A stretch of DNA of 43,023 nucleotides from an uncultured Ruminococcus sp. (GCA_947624255.1 CANQJO010000017.1:1-43023); one strand, 5' to 3'. Shown: positions 7,599 to 16,958, numbered from the stretch's first letter. A program made the numbers and translations. The notes: generated by a model from the letters alone, not told the origin.

Positions 7599-8750
7599 AT
7601 GACACGCCGCAAAAGGAAAAAGTTGACCGCAGTGCTGAAGACCTGTATCTTACTGATGCTTCCGGCTGCCGTTGCTGCCGCTGCACACGGAGCAGCTTCT
7701 CTCAGGGAAAGCGGTATGAATGTTGCCGTGAGCAAAACGCCGTCAGCAGCAGTTTCAGCCGATAAGAGCGATCTCAGCAAATATACGGCAGATGAAACGC
7801 TTCCGGCTGACTATTATCTTGATGAGAGCCTTATACTCTCGGAGGGTTACGGTATCACTGCCGAAACAGAGGAGGTGGTCCTGAAAAGTCCGCTCGAGAT
7901 GACAGCAGACGATCCCGGAGATAAGCCCTACCCGACAGTCTGGAACGGCGGTGGAGAGATAATTCGCACAACATATGGCAAATATTCCGGAGACCGTATT
8001 TTCGACCTTGAAAAATTCGGACAGGTCAACAATAAGACAAGCATTCCCAATGAGAAGCTGATAAGCGAGAGCCGATGCTTCCCGAATTTTACCGTGACCG
8101 ATACGAACGAGCCGCAGGTGCTCATATATCACACTCACACGACCGAGAGCTTTGAGCCGTTTGTCCGTGAAAATTTCGATACGAGTTTCAATTATCGTAC
8201 AACTGATGAGACAAAAAATGTGGTGATGATCGGCGATGCGATACAGGCGGAGCTTGAAGCTCAGGGCATAGGTGTGATACACGTAAGGACGATACATGAT
8301 TATCCCTCGTATAACGGCTCATATGCAAGGAGCAGGGAGTCAATTCTTCCCGTTCTGGAGGAGTATCCAAGTATAAAGGTGGCACTTGATATCCACAGGG
8401 ATGCCATATCCTCAGAGGGAATAGCGTATCAGCCGTATGTCACTATAGACGGAAAAGAGGCTGCACAGATAATGATAATATCCGGCTGTGACGACGGAAC
8501 GCTCGGTATGCCCAATTACATGATGAATTTTCACTTTGCCTGTGCTCTGCAGCAAAGGCTTGAGGGAGACTATTCCGGTCTTACACGTCCGATACTGTTT
8601 GATTACCGTCACTACAATCAGGATCTGACTACGGGCAGTCTGCTGATAGAGGTAGGCTCTCATGGAAATACACTTGAACAGGTGCAGTATTCCGGGCAGC
8701 TCATAGGCAGATCACTGGGAGAGCTGCTCAACTCAATGAAGGAGGACTAA
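7599..8750 (+). CDS. spoIIP: Stage II sporulation protein P (SpoIIP)
   Basis: SpoIIP is a membrane-anchored peptidoglycan amidase/endopeptidase. With SpoIID and SpoIIM it thins septal wall and drives engulfment of the forespore. The 383 residues start with a basic tail and one membrane helix (about 15-35). A variable region of some 130 residues follows, and then the conserved catalytic domain: VLIYHTHTTESF with the likely zinc histidine, an Asp/Arg-rich middle (ALDIHRDAI), and LLIEVGSHGNTLEQ near the end. The ATG at 7599 follows GAGGTGAGG; an in-frame start at 7515 has no ribosome site. A small membrane protein gene overlaps its stop codon. I could not identify a mother-cell sigma-E promoter with confidence. 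Confidence 0.95.
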   Translation: MTRRKRKKLTAVLKTCILLMLPAAVAAAAHGAASLRESGMNVAVSKTPSAAVSADKSDLSKYTADETLPADYYLDESLILSEGYGITAETEEVVLKSPLEMTADDPGDKPYPTVWNGGGEIIRTTYGKYSGDRIFDLEKFGQVNNKTSIPNEKLISESRCFPNFTVTDTNEPQVLIYHTHTTESFEPFVRENFDTSFNYRTTDETKNVVMIGDAIQAELEAQGIGVIHVRTIHDYPSYNGSYARSRESILPVLEEYPSIKVALDIHRDAISSEGIAYQPYVTIDGKEAAQIMIISGCDDGTLGMPNYMMNFHFACALQQRLEGDYSGLTRPILFDYRHYNQDLTTGSLLIEVGSHGNTLEQVQYSGQLIGRSLGELLNSMKED

Positions 8751-9055
8751 TGGTCAGGAAAAAGAAAAAGACCGCAGTCAGAGTAATTTTTCTTTACCTT
8801 CTGATAACTGCCGGTCTGTGGATGTTCCTTAACTCATATACAAATTCCTACAACAGGCTCAGCCGTGAGAAGATCACTGCGGCGAGCCTTGATCTCAAGG
8901 GTGACAAAGCGGCACTGGGACTGCTTGAGCATACCGTGGAATTCAGCATAGCCGGTATAGCTCCCGACAGCAAGCTCTACTGTGCCGCATATATTTTATC
9001 GCCGGACGAGCTTCGTTTAACGGCATATCTGGTGTCTCTCCGGTACAGGCTTTGA
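8750..9055 (+). CDS. Small membrane-anchored protein of unknown function
   Basis: I do not recognise this 101-residue protein. It has a very basic start (MVRKKKKTAVR), one hydrophobic helix (about 12-27) and a soluble outer part with no cysteine pair or repeat. The start codon overlaps the spoIIP stop as TAATG, which implies coupled translation and perhaps a shared sporulation role. The last 39 bp overlap the convergent gene ending at 9017. No terminator separates the convergent genes, so transcription readthrough or antisense contact is possible. Confidence 0.65.
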   Translation: MVRKKKKTAVRVIFLYLLITAGLWMFLNSYTNSYNRLSREKITAASLDLKGDKAALGLLEHTVEFSIAGIAPDSKLYCAAYILSPDELRLTAYLVSLRYRL

Positions 9056-9589
9056 CTGCATATTATAATAGAAACTGTTGAGCTCTCCGGAATAAACGAG
9101 CGTAGCGCCCGGAAAGCTGCGGAAATCATCGGGTGTGTAGAGACAGAACGGTTTTTCAAGAGAAATGCCGATCTTATCCATAGTATATGCTACGAACTGT
9201 GAGCAGATGAAACGCTTTTTTCTTTTCCATTCTATGTTGAGATAAACCGCCAGAAGTCCGAGGACATTATAGGAGTATATACGGCGGTTATGTGAAAAAT
9301 GATCTATGACACGATAGTATTCCGATTTCTGTTTTTTTGTTACAGAGATCCTGTATACCTCGCAGGGAATGAAATCATAGCAGCCGAGAGTGCTTTTTCC
9401 GACGATCTCCTTATTGAAAGTCGAGGGCAGCGGAAAGGGACGGTATGTCCGGCAGAAGCTGTACATCTCAGAGAGTCCTGCATCATCGGAAAGAGAAACG
9501 TGATTATACGGCTTTCCCGTAAAGAATCTGAAAAATCTTGCCGGGCGGGTACCGGTTTGTGTAACGACTATGTATATGTAATCCTTCAA
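9017..9589 (-). CDS. Permuted papain-like (NlpC/P60-related) cysteine hydrolase domain protein
   Basis: The 190 residues fit a circularly permuted papain-like fold of the YiiX/YebB kind: a histidine in GKPYNHVSLS (His30) comes before the cysteine in RFICSQFVAYTM (Cys129). Such proteins hydrolyse amide or ester bonds in peptidoglycan or lipids; the substrate here is unknown. There is no signal peptide or membrane segment. The start is a TTG at 9589 with AGGAGG 7 bases upstream. It converges on the small gene after spoIIP with a 39-bp overlap. The fold call is by motif order only. Confidence 0.7.
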   Translation of the reverse strand: MKDYIYIVVTQTGTRPARFFRFFTGKPYNHVSLSDDAGLSEMYSFCRTYRPFPLPSTFNKEIVGKSTLGCYDFIPCEVYRISVTKKQKSEYYRVIDHFSHNRRIYSYNVLGLLAVYLNIEWKRKKRFICSQFVAYTMDKIGISLEKPFCLYTPDDFRSFPGATLVYSGELNSFYYNMQSKPVPERHQICR

Positions 9590-9821
9590 AAAACTTCCTC
9601 CTTTGAACAGTATATGTTTGCCGCAGAGAGAAAACTAATGCCTCTTCACACAAATCCAACATAATTATATCACAAAATATAAACAATTACAAGTGTTTTC
9701 CGATAATTTTTTTTATCATCTGTCCGAAATGAAAATATGGACTTTTTTAACAATGGAACACTCTCGTAATTGTGCATATAGACAAATTTTTTCCTTAAAA
9801 TAAAAACGTTTTTGGAAAAAC

Positions 9822-9850
9822 TTGATTTATAAATAAAACTGATTTATAAT
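9822..9850 (+). promoter_or_regulatory. Promoter of the GH26 gene
   Basis: TTGATT (9822-9827), a 17-bp spacer and TATAAT (9845-9850) precede the GH26 ATG by 34 bp; a G-rich ribosome site (GGGGGG) follows. The A/T-rich stretch upstream (9700-9820) contains no gene that I can see. Confidence 0.7.
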
Positions 9851-9884
9851 GTATTTATAAATTATCTTTTGGGGGGTTTCAAGA

Positions 9885-12146
9885 ATGTACAAATTTATCA
9901 GAAAGTCCGGAGCGGCTGCTCTTGCGGCAGCTATGGTGCTTAACAGCACCGTTATCGTTTCGGCGGCAAACGCAGATGCTGCTGTGTTTGAGTTTGAGGA
10001 TGCGGTCATTGACGGAGATATCACCGTAGAGAGCGACGCAGGTGCAAGCGGCGGCTCTTACCTTAAAATGACGGAAAGCGGCACTATCACACTGACTGTC
10101 AGCGTCAGCGCTGCCGATCTCTATGAATTGAAGATCTACGCCGGAGGAATAGGCAGTGCCAAGCAGCAGAACATCTCTGTAAACGGTACGCCCCTCGGAT
10201 CACTCGCTGTTCCCGCAAGTGAGGGCTTTGAAGAGATCGTTATTCCGTCCGTAAAGCTCAATGCCGGCGATAATACGCTTGTCATCGAGAAATCATGGGG
10301 CTGGACGAATTTCGACTATCTTACCGTTGAAACAGCATCACTGCCTGAGATCACTGCATCTCAGACCACTCCCTGCGATCCGCTGGCAACGGCAGAGACA
10401 AGAAGTCTCATGAACTACCTTTCGGAGGTTTATGGAAACCATATTATCTCCGGACAGCAGGAGATCTATAACTACGGTCCTCATGATTTTGAATACGAGT
10501 TTGAGTATCTTGAAGATCTGACAGGTCATATGCCGGCTATCAGAGGTTTCGATTTCGGAAACTTCTGCTGCCCTGCTTTCGGCAGTGATGACGGCTCTAC
10601 CGATCGTGTTATCGACTGGGTAAAAAACAGGAACGGTATTGCGACATCGTCTTTCCACCTGAATGTTCCTACAGTCATGGAGAATTATACTATCGGTGAC
10701 AGGATCGACTTCTCCGCAACTACATATTCACAGAATACCGATTTCTCTCCCTCAAAGGTCGTTGAAGAGGGCACAAAGGAGAATCTGTATTATATGCAGG
10801 CACTCGAAACCTTAGCCGCTGAATTCGGAAAGCTGCAAGATGAGGGAATTCCCGTTATCTGGAGACCTCTCCACGAGGCTGAGGGCGGCGGCGGTGAGAC
10901 CGCATCATGGTTCTGGTGGGGCAGAGAAGGCTCACAGGCTTATAAGGATCTGTGGATCTTCACCTACAAGACACTCACCGAGGATTACGGACTTCATAAC
11001 CTCATCTGGGAGTGGAACAGCTACGATTTTTCGACCTCTGCCGACTGGTATCCCGGAGACGAATACGTTGACATAATCGGCTACGATAAGTATAGCTGCA
11101 CAGACTGGTCTACAGGAAGCGCACGTCTTTATCACAATGATTCTCCTTTTTCGTCCACATTCTACAGCATTATGCAGAGATACAACAATGCTAAAATGGT
11201 CTCAATGGCTGAAAATGACTGTTTCTCGACACTTGAAAATATCACAAGTGAAAAAGCAGGCTGGCTCTATTTCTGTACATGGTATGACGGCGGAAGCAGC
11301 GATAATAACTTCCTGACAGATCCTCTCTTTAACACCGAACAGGATACAATTGATATGTACCGGAGCGATTACTGCATCACTCTTGATGAGCTTCCCGATG
11401 ACCTCTATACACGTGATATAGAAGCTCCTCCCGTTACGACCACCACAAATAACGGCAGCACAACAACTACCACTACGACCGTAACAGAGCCTCTTGATCC
11501 TACGACACAGCCTGCAAAGGTTTCAAAGACACCAACAGGAAATGTTTCTATCGTTCTGCCTGAGCCTTCCGATAAGGTATACCTTCAGGTAGAGATCCCC
11601 GATGATGTTTCATATGCAAACGGCGGTCTGGGAGTTTCAATCGAATTAGAGGGTGAATACTACTGGGCAAATATTCAGTGGGAGACTCGCAAGACCGGTG
11701 ACGTTGAAGTAGATCTTGCGGCTGATCTGCTGAATGTCTCACTGGGCGAGGAAGTGGTCGAGGACGAAGCGATCATCGAAGCAGTCAAGGAAGCTCTCAC
11801 AAAGCAGACAAAGTTTGAAGGTCAGGTATGGTATGCCGCTGATAAAGCAAATGATCCTACCGACACTGACGGCGTTGTCATCACGGGTGCTTATATCAAG
11901 AAGACTGACGAAGATGATATAGTCTATGGTGATACAAACTGCGACGGTGACGTGAACCTTGCAGATGCAGTGCTTATCATGCAGTACACCGCAAATCCGG
12001 ATACATATGGTCTTGGCAAAGAAGACGGCATCTCTGAACAGGGCGCAAAGAATGCTGATGTTACCGGCAACGATGGCATAACAAACCTTGATGCACTCAC
12101 AATACAGAAATTCAAGCTGGGACTTATCGAAAAGCTCCCCGAATGA
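9885..12146 (+). CDS. Secreted GH26 beta-mannanase with CBM35-like module and type-I dockerin
   Basis: This secreted enzyme (753 aa) very likely cleaves beta-1,4-mannan and docks into a cellulosome. In order it has a signal peptide (1-28, cleavage near VSAANA), a CBM35-like beta-sandwich (about 33-150, starting FEFEDAVI), and a GH26 barrel (about 165-500). The probable acid/base is Glu331 (WRPLHEAEGG) and the nucleophile Glu443 (VSMAENDCFS). A Thr-rich linker (516-545), an unassigned beta-rich module (about 546-678) and a C-terminal dockerin (about 681-751) with two Ca-binding repeats (DTNCDGDVNLADAV; DVTGNDGITNLDALT) follow. Standing alone behind its own promoter and ahead of a strong terminator, it is monocistronic. 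The middle module could be a carbohydrate-binding domain of the ruminococcal families. Confidence 0.93.
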   Translation: MYKFIRKSGAAALAAAMVLNSTVIVSAANADAAVFEFEDAVIDGDITVESDAGASGGSYLKMTESGTITLTVSVSAADLYELKIYAGGIGSAKQQNISVNGTPLGSLAVPASEGFEEIVIPSVKLNAGDNTLVIEKSWGWTNFDYLTVETASLPEITASQTTPCDPLATAETRSLMNYLSEVYGNHIISGQQEIYNYGPHDFEYEFEYLEDLTGHMPAIRGFDFGNFCCPAFGSDDGSTDRVIDWVKNRNGIATSSFHLNVPTVMENYTIGDRIDFSATTYSQNTDFSPSKVVEEGTKENLYYMQALETLAAEFGKLQDEGIPVIWRPLHEAEGGGGETASWFWWGREGSQAYKDLWIFTYKTLTEDYGLHNLIWEWNSYDFSTSADWYPGDEYVDIIGYDKYSCTDWSTGSARLYHNDSPFSSTFYSIMQRYNNAKMVSMAENDCFSTLENITSEKAGWLYFCTWYDGGSSDNNFLTDPLFNTEQDTIDMYRSDYCITLDELPDDLYTRDIEAPPVTTTTNNGSTTTTTTTVTEPLDPTTQPAKVSKTPTGNVSIVLPEPSDKVYLQVEIPDDVSYANGGLGVSIELEGEYYWANIQWETRKTGDVEVDLAADLLNVSLGEEVVEDEAIIEAVKEALTKQTKFEGQVWYAADKANDPTDTDGVVITGAYIKKTDEDDIVYGDTNCDGDVNLADAVLIMQYTANPDTYGLGKEDGISEQGAKNADVTGNDGITNLDALTIQKFKLGLIEKLPE

Positions 12147-12163
12147 TCAAAATAATTTAAGAT

Positions 12164-12195
12164 AAGGCGGTATGCTCGGACATACCGCCTTTTTC
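12164..12195 (+). terminator. Rho-independent terminator of the GH26 gene
   Basis: AAGGCGGTATG pairs perfectly with CATACCGCCTT across a 6-base loop, followed by T residues. It lies 17 bp after the stop codon. Confidence 0.92.
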
Positions 12196-12239
12196 GCATT
12201 TTTAACACACAGTTTTCATCTTCCTTTCACAGACATATA

Positions 12240-12289
12240 TTGACATATCAAGGCATAAGCTGTATAATTATAGAAAATTCAAATTTGAA
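12240..12289 (+). promoter_or_regulatory. marR-ABC promoter with palindromic operator
   Basis: TTGACA (12240-12245), a 17-bp spacer and TATAAT (12263-12268) form a consensus promoter. The 12-bp palindrome TTCAAATTTGAA at 12278-12289 sits on the start site and is a natural binding site for the MarR protein encoded 95 bp downstream, so autorepression is likely. Confidence 0.75.
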
Positions 12290-12319
12290 CTTTATAAAAA
12301 TGTATAATTCTATACCTCT

Positions 12320-12350
12320 CCGGAAAATGAGAACAAGCTCTTTTTTCCGG
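12320..12350 (+). other. Leader hairpin ahead of marR
   Basis: CCGGAAAA (12320-12327) pairs with TTTTCCGG (12343-12350), with an inner GAG/CTC pairing. The stem precedes the marR start by 33 bp. It could be a weak attenuator or an mRNA-stabilising stem; there is no T-run after it. Confidence 0.5.
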
Positions 12351-12383
12351 GGGGAGGTCTGATACAGACAGCGAGGTGAGCAT

Positions 12384-12836
12384 ATGAATATAAAGAGATT
12401 GCTGACAGTTACACGCAGCTTTCTTGAGGCATACGGAGATTACTGCAAGCCGCTTTGCCGTGAGCTTGGTATGCCTCAGATGGCTTTTGATATCCTTATG
12501 TTTCTGTCAAATGATCCCGAGCAATGCACTGCAAAAGATATAAGCCGCTCACGAGGCTTCAAGGAGAATATACTCTCGGTGAATATCAACAAACTCGTGA
12601 ATGAGGGATACCTTGAACGCCTTTCCGTTGACGGCGACAGACGAAAGGTCAGGCTCGTCCTGACGGAAAAAGCGCAGCCTATTATACAGCGAGGTCAGAA
12701 AATACAGCAGGAATTTGAAACTGCCATGTATGACGGACTGTCCGCTGAAGAGATCGTTCTTTGCAGGCGTTGTCTGGAAATCATCAGCGCAAATTCGGAA
12801 AAAATAAAAAACAGTCCGCATAGGGACATCGAATGA
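12384..12836 (+). CDS. MarR-family transcriptional regulator
   Basis: This 150-residue winged-helix repressor has the MarR layout: an N-terminal dimerisation helix, a recognition HTH around 50-80 (CTAKDISRSRGFKENILSVN), a wing with VDGDRRKVRLVLT, and C-terminal helices. GCGAGGTGAG supplies the ribosome site. It leads an operon with two ABC exporter half-transporters, the usual arrangement for drug- or toxin-induced efflux. Ligand binding would release it from the operator at 12278. The inducing compound cannot be predicted. Confidence 0.92.
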   Translation: MNIKRLLTVTRSFLEAYGDYCKPLCRELGMPQMAFDILMFLSNDPEQCTAKDISRSRGFKENILSVNINKLVNEGYLERLSVDGDRRKVRLVLTEKAQPIIQRGQKIQQEFETAMYDGLSAEEIVLCRRCLEIISANSEKIKNSPHRDIE

Positions 12837-12880
12837 TCCTGCTGCAATGATCCGTAATCAATATGAAAGGAGTACAGTCT

Positions 12881-15040
12881 ATGAAAAATATCTTCCGCTT
12901 TATAAAAAAGTCAAGACTTGCAATTCTTGCAATAATTATTCTGCTGATAATACAGGCATATTGTGATCTTGCACTTCCCGAGTATACAAGCGATCTCCTT
13001 AATGTGGGATTGCAGCAGAACGGCATCGAGGACGCTGTTCCGGAAACCATACGTGATGAAAGTCTCAGCAAACTCGTGATCTTTTTAAGCGACAGCGATG
13101 CACAATGCCTCAGTTCAGCATATGGTACGCCCGACAGCAGCGGAGTACGAAGGCTTTCAGACGATGCTGACAGGGAAAAGCTCAATGATATACTTCTTGT
13201 TCCCGAAAGCATGGTAATACAGCTTGAGAGCACTCCCGACGGAGCAGACTCACTCAGCCGGATGCTCTCCGCCGTGAGATCGGGAGATATGACAAGCAGT
13301 GATATAAGAGCTCAGATGTCGGAGGGAATACAGAAGTTGGAGGAGCTCACCGACACATATCTTAATCAGATCGCTGTAGGATATGTATCCGCAGAATATT
13401 CAGCTCAGGGACTTGATCTGAATGATATCAGAAATTCATATCTGTTCCGTGTCGGAGGAAAAATGCTGGTAATGTCGCTCGTAATGGCAATAGTTGCGAT
13501 AATCACCGGATATATTGCCTCGGTAGTTTCTGCCGGAGTGGGACGTGATCTCAGAGCAAGGCTTTTTGAAAAGGTCATGGGATTCACCGGCGCCGAAATT
13601 GAAAAATTCTCTACCGCATCACTTATCACACGATGCACAAACGATATCCAGCAGGTACAGATGCTCATGGTAATGCTCCTGCGAATGGTCACTTATGCGC
13701 CGATACTTGCCATTGCGGGCGTTATAAAGGTGATACATACGGGCTCGCAGATGAGCTGGATAATCGTTGTGGCAGTAATTGCTCTTGCAATCTGCATCGG
13801 AGTCCTGTTTTCAGTGGCATATCCGAAATTCAAGATCATGCAGGATCTTGTGGATAAGCTCAATCTTGTCTCCCGTGAGATGCTCACCGGAATAATGCCG
13901 ATACGTGCATTCGGAAGACAGAAATATGAGGAGAAGCGTTTTTCTGCGGCGAATACCGATCTTTTCAAAACACAGCTCTTCACCAACCGGACTATGACAT
14001 TCATGATGCCGGCAATGATGTTCATAATGAACGGCGTATCTGTGCTTATCGTATGGGTAGGAGGTCATGGAGTTGATAACAGTACGATACAGGTCGGTGA
14101 TCTGACGGCATTCATCACCTATTCAATGGTGATAATCATGTCATTCCTTATGCTTTCCATGATCTCGATAATGCTCCCGCGAGCAGGTGTTGCGGCAGAC
14201 CGTATCGAAGAGGTCCTTGAAACTCCCATATCGCTTGCCGATCCGGAAAAGGCTTATGACAACAATGTGGTTAACAAGCCGGGAGAGGTCGTATTCTCTG
14301 ATGTTTCGTTCACATATCCCGGTGCTGATGATCCCGTACTTGAGCACATCTCATTTACTGCGGGAGCCGGCACTACAACGGCGATAATCGGCTCAACAGG
14401 CTGCGGAAAATCCACGCTGGTACACCTTATTCCCAGATTCTATGATGTGACAGAGGGAAGCATCTCTGTATGCGGCGAGGATATACGCAGAATAAGTCAG
14501 AAAAAGCTCCGTGACATGATCGGATACGTTCCGCAGAAGGGAATATTGTTCTCAGGAACGATAGAAAGCAACCTGAAATATGCCGGAGATATCTCCGATG
14601 AGGAAATGGTGAAGGCGGCAGAGATCGCTCAGGCTGTAGAATTTATTTCGGAAAAGAGGACCGGATATCAGTCGCCTATCGCTCAGAACGGCTCGAATGT
14701 TTCAGGCGGACAGCGGCAGAGACTCTCAATAGCAAGAGCGATCGCAAAAAGACCGAAAATATATGTATTTGACGATGCCTTCTCCGCACTTGACTATAAG
14801 ACAGATGCTGCACTCAGGACTGCACTCTCCTCACAGACAAAGGACGCCGCAGTAATAATAGTTGCACAGAGGATCTCGACCATCATGAATGCCGATCAGA
14901 TACTCGTTATGGAGGACGGAAAAATCGTTGGCAGAGGTACGCACCGTGAGCTTCTGAAGTCCTGTGATACTTACCTTGAGATAGCAAGAGGTCAGCTTTC
15001 TGAGACTGAGATACAGAATGCCCTGAAAGGAGGAAACTGA
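12881..15040 (+). CDS. ABC exporter half-transporter (degenerate-site subunit)
   Basis: This is a 719-residue type IV ABC half-transporter: a membrane domain of six helices followed by a nucleotide-binding domain. Between the first helix (about 10-32) and the second (from about 190) lies a long outer segment of some 150 residues. The NBD has Walker A GSTGCGKST (Gly504-), signature VSGGQ and Walker B VFDD, with Asp632 where a catalytic Glu is expected. That substitution is typical of one partner in heterodimeric exporters of the BmrCD/LmrCD/TM287-288 kind. I chose the ATG at 12881 because AAAGGAG ends 8 bases upstream. The partner gene follows after 1 bp. The substrate is probably hydrophobic drugs or peptides; this is inference. 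Confidence 0.92.
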   Translation: MKNIFRFIKKSRLAILAIIILLIIQAYCDLALPEYTSDLLNVGLQQNGIEDAVPETIRDESLSKLVIFLSDSDAQCLSSAYGTPDSSGVRRLSDDADREKLNDILLVPESMVIQLESTPDGADSLSRMLSAVRSGDMTSSDIRAQMSEGIQKLEELTDTYLNQIAVGYVSAEYSAQGLDLNDIRNSYLFRVGGKMLVMSLVMAIVAIITGYIASVVSAGVGRDLRARLFEKVMGFTGAEIEKFSTASLITRCTNDIQQVQMLMVMLLRMVTYAPILAIAGVIKVIHTGSQMSWIIVVAVIALAICIGVLFSVAYPKFKIMQDLVDKLNLVSREMLTGIMPIRAFGRQKYEEKRFSAANTDLFKTQLFTNRTMTFMMPAMMFIMNGVSVLIVWVGGHGVDNSTIQVGDLTAFITYSMVIIMSFLMLSMISIMLPRAGVAADRIEEVLETPISLADPEKAYDNNVVNKPGEVVFSDVSFTYPGADDPVLEHISFTAGAGTTTAIIGSTGCGKSTLVHLIPRFYDVTEGSISVCGEDIRRISQKKLRDMIGYVPQKGILFSGTIESNLKYAGDISDEEMVKAAEIAQAVEFISEKRTGYQSPIAQNGSNVSGGQRQRLSIARAIAKRPKIYVFDDAFSALDYKTDAALRTALSSQTKDAAVIIVAQRISTIMNADQILVMEDGKIVGRGTHRELLKSCDTYLEIARGQLSETEIQNALKGGN

Positions 15041-15041
15041 T

Positions 15042-16847
15042 ATGCCGCCCATGAGAAGACGCGGAATGCCGGGTGAAAAAGCAAAGGATTTCAAAGGAAC
15101 GATCAAAAATCTCCTGATATACATGGGAGGATACAAGATCGCACTTTTTGCGGTCATGATCTTTGCAGCCGTTTCAACGGTACTCACAGTCATCGGTCCT
15201 AAAATACTGGGAAAAGCTACTACCGAGCTTTTCAACGGTCTGATCGCAAAGCTTACCGGAACGGGGAGCATCAATTTTCCTAAGATCGGTGCAATACTCC
15301 TGAGTCTGCTTGTCATCTATATAATATGTGCAGTGTTTTCCTTCGTGCAGGGACTCATCATGACGGAGATATCGCAGAAAATGAGCTTCCGTATGCGCAA
15401 GGACATAAGTGAAAAGATCAATCGTATGCCGCTCTCATATTTTGAAGAGCACGCTGTGGGCGATGTGCTTTCGAGGATAACAAACGATGTGGACACTCTC
15501 GGACAGTCGCTGAACCAGTCCATAACACAGCTTATCACATCTGTATGCACAATTATTGGTGTTATCGTGATGATGCTGACGATCTCGCCGCTTATGACGT
15601 TCATCACTATACTGATACTTCCGGTCTCAATGGTACTTGTAACGGGGATAGTCAAAAAATCCCAAAAGCACTTTATAGCTCAGCAGAATTATCTCGGAAA
15701 GATAGATGGTCAGATCGAGGAGACGTTCTCAGGTCATGATGTGGTCAAGGCTTTCAACCGTGAGAATAAGGAGCTGGAGGAATTCCGCAAAACAAATGAT
15801 ATCCTGTATGAATCGGCGTGGAAAAGCCAGTTTCTCTCAGGACTGATGATGCCTGTTATGAATTTTGTCAGCAATCTCGGATATGTTGCCATATCTGTTT
15901 CGGGAGCAATGCTTGCTGCCAAGGGTACGATCGAGATCGGAGACATTGTTGCATTTGTCCAGTATGTCAAGAGATTCACACAGCCCATAACACAAATGGC
16001 ACAGGTATCTAATTTGTTACAGTCGATGGCAGCAGCGGCGGAGCGCATATTCACGTTCCTGAACGAAAATGAGGAGGAGCACGATACAGAGGCTGCTGTA
16101 TCACCATCTGTCATTGACGGAACGGTGACGTTCGATCATGTACGCTTCGGCTACACTCCCGACAAGATAATTATAAATGATTTTAGCTGTGAGGTAAAGG
16201 CAGGTCAGATGGTTGCGATAGTAGGTCCCACCGGAGCAGGAAAAACTACTATGGTAAAGCTGCTCATGCGTTTCTACGATGTTAATTCGGGAAGCATAAG
16301 ACTCAGCGGTCATAATCTGAAAGAGTTTGACAGAGATCGGCTCCGTGAGGGCTTCGGAATGGTATTGCAGGAAACATGGCTCTTCAAGGGAACTATCATG
16401 GAGAATATCCGCTACGGAAAGCTCGATGCATCGGATGAGGAGGTCATCAGAGCGGCGAAGCTTGCACGTGCCGATAAATTCATACGCTCACTGCCGGGAG
16501 GCTATCAGATGGAAATAAATGAAGAGGCATCAAATATCTCGCAGGGACAAAAGCAGCTCCTGACGATCGCAAGGGCAATACTTGCCAATAATCCTATTAT
16601 GATACTTGACGAGGCGACCTCCTCAGTCGATACAAGAACGGAGCATCTTATACAGGCAGCGATGGACGATCTGCTGAAAGGACGAACATCGTTTGTAATA
16701 GCGCACAGACTCTCTACCATACGCAATGCCGACATGATACTTGTCATGAAGGACGGCGACATCGCAGAGCAGGGCACTCATGAGGAGCTGCTTGCGAAGA
16801 ACAGCTTTTATGCAAGTCTGTATAATGCACAGTTTGTCAACGCTTAA
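15042..16847 (+). CDS. ABC exporter half-transporter (catalytic-site subunit)
   Basis: This 601-residue partner of the preceding gene has six membrane helices in the first 330 residues, then an NBD. Walker A is GPTGAGKTT (Gly395-), Walker B ILDE with Glu524 intact, and the signature is altered to ISQGQ. Together with the Asp in the partner this gives one consensus and one degenerate ATP site, as known for heterodimeric exporters. It begins MPPMRRRGMPGEKAKDF, a basic cytosolic tail. GGAGG lies close before the ATG, overlapping the end of the previous gene. The operon ends at a hairpin at 16870. Confidence 0.93.
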   Translation: MPPMRRRGMPGEKAKDFKGTIKNLLIYMGGYKIALFAVMIFAAVSTVLTVIGPKILGKATTELFNGLIAKLTGTGSINFPKIGAILLSLLVIYIICAVFSFVQGLIMTEISQKMSFRMRKDISEKINRMPLSYFEEHAVGDVLSRITNDVDTLGQSLNQSITQLITSVCTIIGVIVMMLTISPLMTFITILILPVSMVLVTGIVKKSQKHFIAQQNYLGKIDGQIEETFSGHDVVKAFNRENKELEEFRKTNDILYESAWKSQFLSGLMMPVMNFVSNLGYVAISVSGAMLAAKGTIEIGDIVAFVQYVKRFTQPITQMAQVSNLLQSMAAAAERIFTFLNENEEEHDTEAAVSPSVIDGTVTFDHVRFGYTPDKIIINDFSCEVKAGQMVAIVGPTGAGKTTMVKLLMRFYDVNSGSIRLSGHNLKEFDRDRLREGFGMVLQETWLFKGTIMENIRYGKLDASDEEVIRAAKLARADKFIRSLPGGYQMEINEEASNISQGQKQLLTIARAILANNPIMILDEATSSVDTRTEHLIQAAMDDLLKGRTSFVIAHRLSTIRNADMILVMKDGDIAEQGTHEELLAKNSFYASLYNAQFVNA

Positions 16848-16869
16848 CGAATATTGCTCACTCAATTAA

Positions 16870-16902
16870 GGCAGCACCGCACAGAGATAGTACGGTGCTG
16901 CC
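16870..16902 (+). terminator. Hairpin terminator after the ABC exporter operon
   Basis: GGCAGCACCG (16870-16879) pairs with CGGTGCTGCC (16893-16902) in a perfect 10-bp stem 22 bp after the stop codon. The tail (TGTTATAATTT) is only moderately T-rich. Confidence 0.7.
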
Positions 16903-16958
16903 TGTTATAATTTCTGCCGCATATGACATTTGTCATGTGCGAAAATGACTGCCGACAC

